DNA of 64,000 bases from Comamonadaceae bacterium (GTDB taxonomy: Bacteria > Pseudomonadota > Gammaproteobacteria > Burkholderiales > Burkholderiaceae_C): contig CANJWZ010000004.1 of the NCBI GenBank assembly GCA_947478725.1, forward strand, positions 1 to 64,000, read 5' to 3'. Positions 63,003-64,000 of this stretch are shown in pieces; within the stretch, counting starts at the first letter, position 1; every line of letters begins with the position of its first letter. The translations under genes and the position numbers were made by a program. Below the pieces are notes generated by a model that saw only the letters and a program-made list of their open reading frames with translations, was not told where the DNA came from and searched no databases.

Positions 63003-64000
63003 CAGGCCTGAACCACGGTATTGTCTTTGGCTGCGATAGGCGAAGTTACCAAGGGCCTGGCAGATTCAACGGCGGGCGCTGCTTTTTTAGCCGCCACCTT
63101 CACCGCACGGTAGCGCCGGTCCAGCACCGCCAGCAAGCCGCCGAGGGCCATCAGCACGCAACCAAACCAGATCCAGTTGACAAACGGTTTGTGGTGCAGG
63201 CGAACGCTCCACGCCGTGCTGCTGACGGGCTCGCCGAGCGCCACATACAAGTCTCTGGTGATGCCCCGGTCAATCGCCACTTCTGTCATTGGCATGCTGC
63301 GCACGGTGTAAATGCGGCGTTCGGGGCTGAGGGTGGCAATCGTCTTGTCGCCATCCGTCACGGTCAATGTCGCGCGTGCTGACGAGTAGTTCGGGCCCTT
63401 GGCCTGCACCACCTTGTCCAGCTTGAAGGTGTAGCCGCCGACGGTCGCGGTTTCACCGGGCTCCATGCGCACATCGTTTTCGCTCTGAAAACTGCTCACA
63501 ACAGTCACACCAACAATGAACACCGCAATGCCAAAGTGCGCCAGCAGCATGCCGTAGTAGCTGCCGGGCTGCGCTGCGAAGCGGGCCAGCCAGCTGGGCG
63601 AGCGGTGCTCGCGCACTTTGGTGATCAGGTTCACAACAGCTGTGCTTGCCACCCACACCGCCAGCAGCAAGCCCAAGCCCGTCATGGGCGTCCAGCTGCC
63701 CAGCAGCATTGGCGCGATGATGGCACTTGCAATGCTGACGCCAATCGCCCACCGCAGGCGCTTGGCCAGGTCCATCACTTCAGCCTGGCGCCAGCGGGTC
63801 ATGGGGCCAACACCCATCAAGAACAGAGCAGGAGCAATCAAAGGTACAAAAACGGCTACAAAATACGGTGGGCCCACTGACAGCTTGCCCATGCCAAGTG
63901 CGTCAATGACCAGTGGGTACAGCGTGCCAAGGAGAACAGCCGCAGCGGCCACCACCAGCAACACATTGTTGGCCAGCAGCATGGATTCACGCGACACCGG
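63002..64000 (-). CDS. ccmF: CcmF, cytochrome c haem lyase subunit (C-terminal part; continues beyond window)
   Basis: The visible 332 residues are the C-terminal half of the large membrane protein CcmF, which with CcmH/I attaches haem to apocytochromes. The segment NNVLLVVAAAAVLLGTLYPL followed by KLSVGPPYF is a CcmF signature, as are YGMLLAHFGIAVFIVGVTVV and the last periplasmic loop and helix (FVNWIWFGCVLMALGGLLAV). The frame stays open to the right edge, so the N-terminal half with the WWD haem-handling domain lies outside. The tail after the last helix is Ala/Lys-rich. Confidence 0.95.
   Translation of the reverse strand, partial: PVSRESMLLANNVLLVVAAAAVLLGTLYPLVIDALGMGKLSVGPPYFVAVFVPLIAPALFLMGVGPMTRWRQAEVMDLAKRLRWAIGVSIASAIIAPMLLGSWTPMTGLGLLLAVWVASTAVVNLITKVREHRSPSWLARFAAQPGSYYGMLLAHFGIAVFIVGVTVVSSFQSENDVRMEPGETATVGGYTFKLDKVVQAKGPNYSSARATLTVTDGDKTIATLSPERRIYTVRSMPMTEVAIDRGITRDLYVALGEPVSSTAWSVRLHHKPFVNWIWFGCVLMALGGLLAVLDRRYRAVKVAAKKAAPAVESARPLVTSPIAAKDNTVVQA

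Overview
This is a chromosomal window from a betaproteobacterium, most likely a phototroph of the family Comamonadaceae (Rhodoferax-like; the genus is a guess). The evidence is Burkholderiales-type gene content and order, moderately high GC, an ImuA-ImuB-DnaE2 mutagenesis cassette, and bacteriochlorophyll genes (bchI, bchD, bchO) next to a housekeeping ribosomal operon and a cytochrome c maturation operon. Apart from one truncated insertion sequence at the left edge, nearly everything is chromosomal core or lineage-specific sequence.

Layout. 1-150: one end of an IS5-family element. 200-5430: LexA-controlled imuA-imuB-dnaE2. 5460-10080: yraN diverging from rsmI, then a Bcr-type efflux pump, pgpA, pncC and a haloacetate-dehalogenase-like hydrolase. 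10116-11424: mltA diverging from a tiny membrane-protein ORF; their start codons lie in the same CATG. 11509-19188 (minus): a four-gene run, yhdP - nitrilase-family amidase - sensor kinase - FixJ-type regulator. 19272-22034: glnE. 22122-30880 (plus): a tripartite RND efflux system followed in the same direction by a thioester-reductase-like SDR, an acyl carrier protein and a ketoacyl synthase. 30877-32243 (minus): rfaE2 and a diiron ferritin-like protein. 32478-40135 (plus): a secreted glutathione peroxidase, then a seven-gene lipid-modification cluster (FAD oxidoreductase, DUF1365, cyclopropane-synthase-like methyltransferase, chalcone-isomerase-like protein, MFS carrier, DUF3833 lipoprotein, SDR) that resembles singlet-oxygen/ChrR-linked clusters of other proteobacteria. 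40208-43604: CaiB-type CoA transferase, oxyR, an internally deleted dps, ubiA. 43613-47230: proC, a Tat-lipoprotein phytase-like protein, glpK. 47798-56604: the spc and alpha ribosomal operons from rplN to rplQ, followed by initiator tRNA-fMet and a strong terminator. 56785-60584: bchI-bchD-bchO. 60744-64000 (minus): ccmF(partial)-ccmG-ccmH-ccmI.

Shared themes. Several regions concern oxidative and photo-oxidative stress (OxyR, Dps, glutathione peroxidase, the lipid-modification cluster), which suits an organism that makes bacteriochlorophyll. The ccm operon supplies c-type cytochromes. The most interesting observations are: a dispersed repeat of about 60 bp, present in at least eight copies, three of them inside reading frames (RND adaptor, ubiA, glpK); a Dps missing its two central helices; a possible acyl-ACP biosynthesis/export module at 22-32 kb; and Mg-chelatase genes placed directly behind the alpha operon and tRNA-fMet with no obvious photosynthesis-type promoter.
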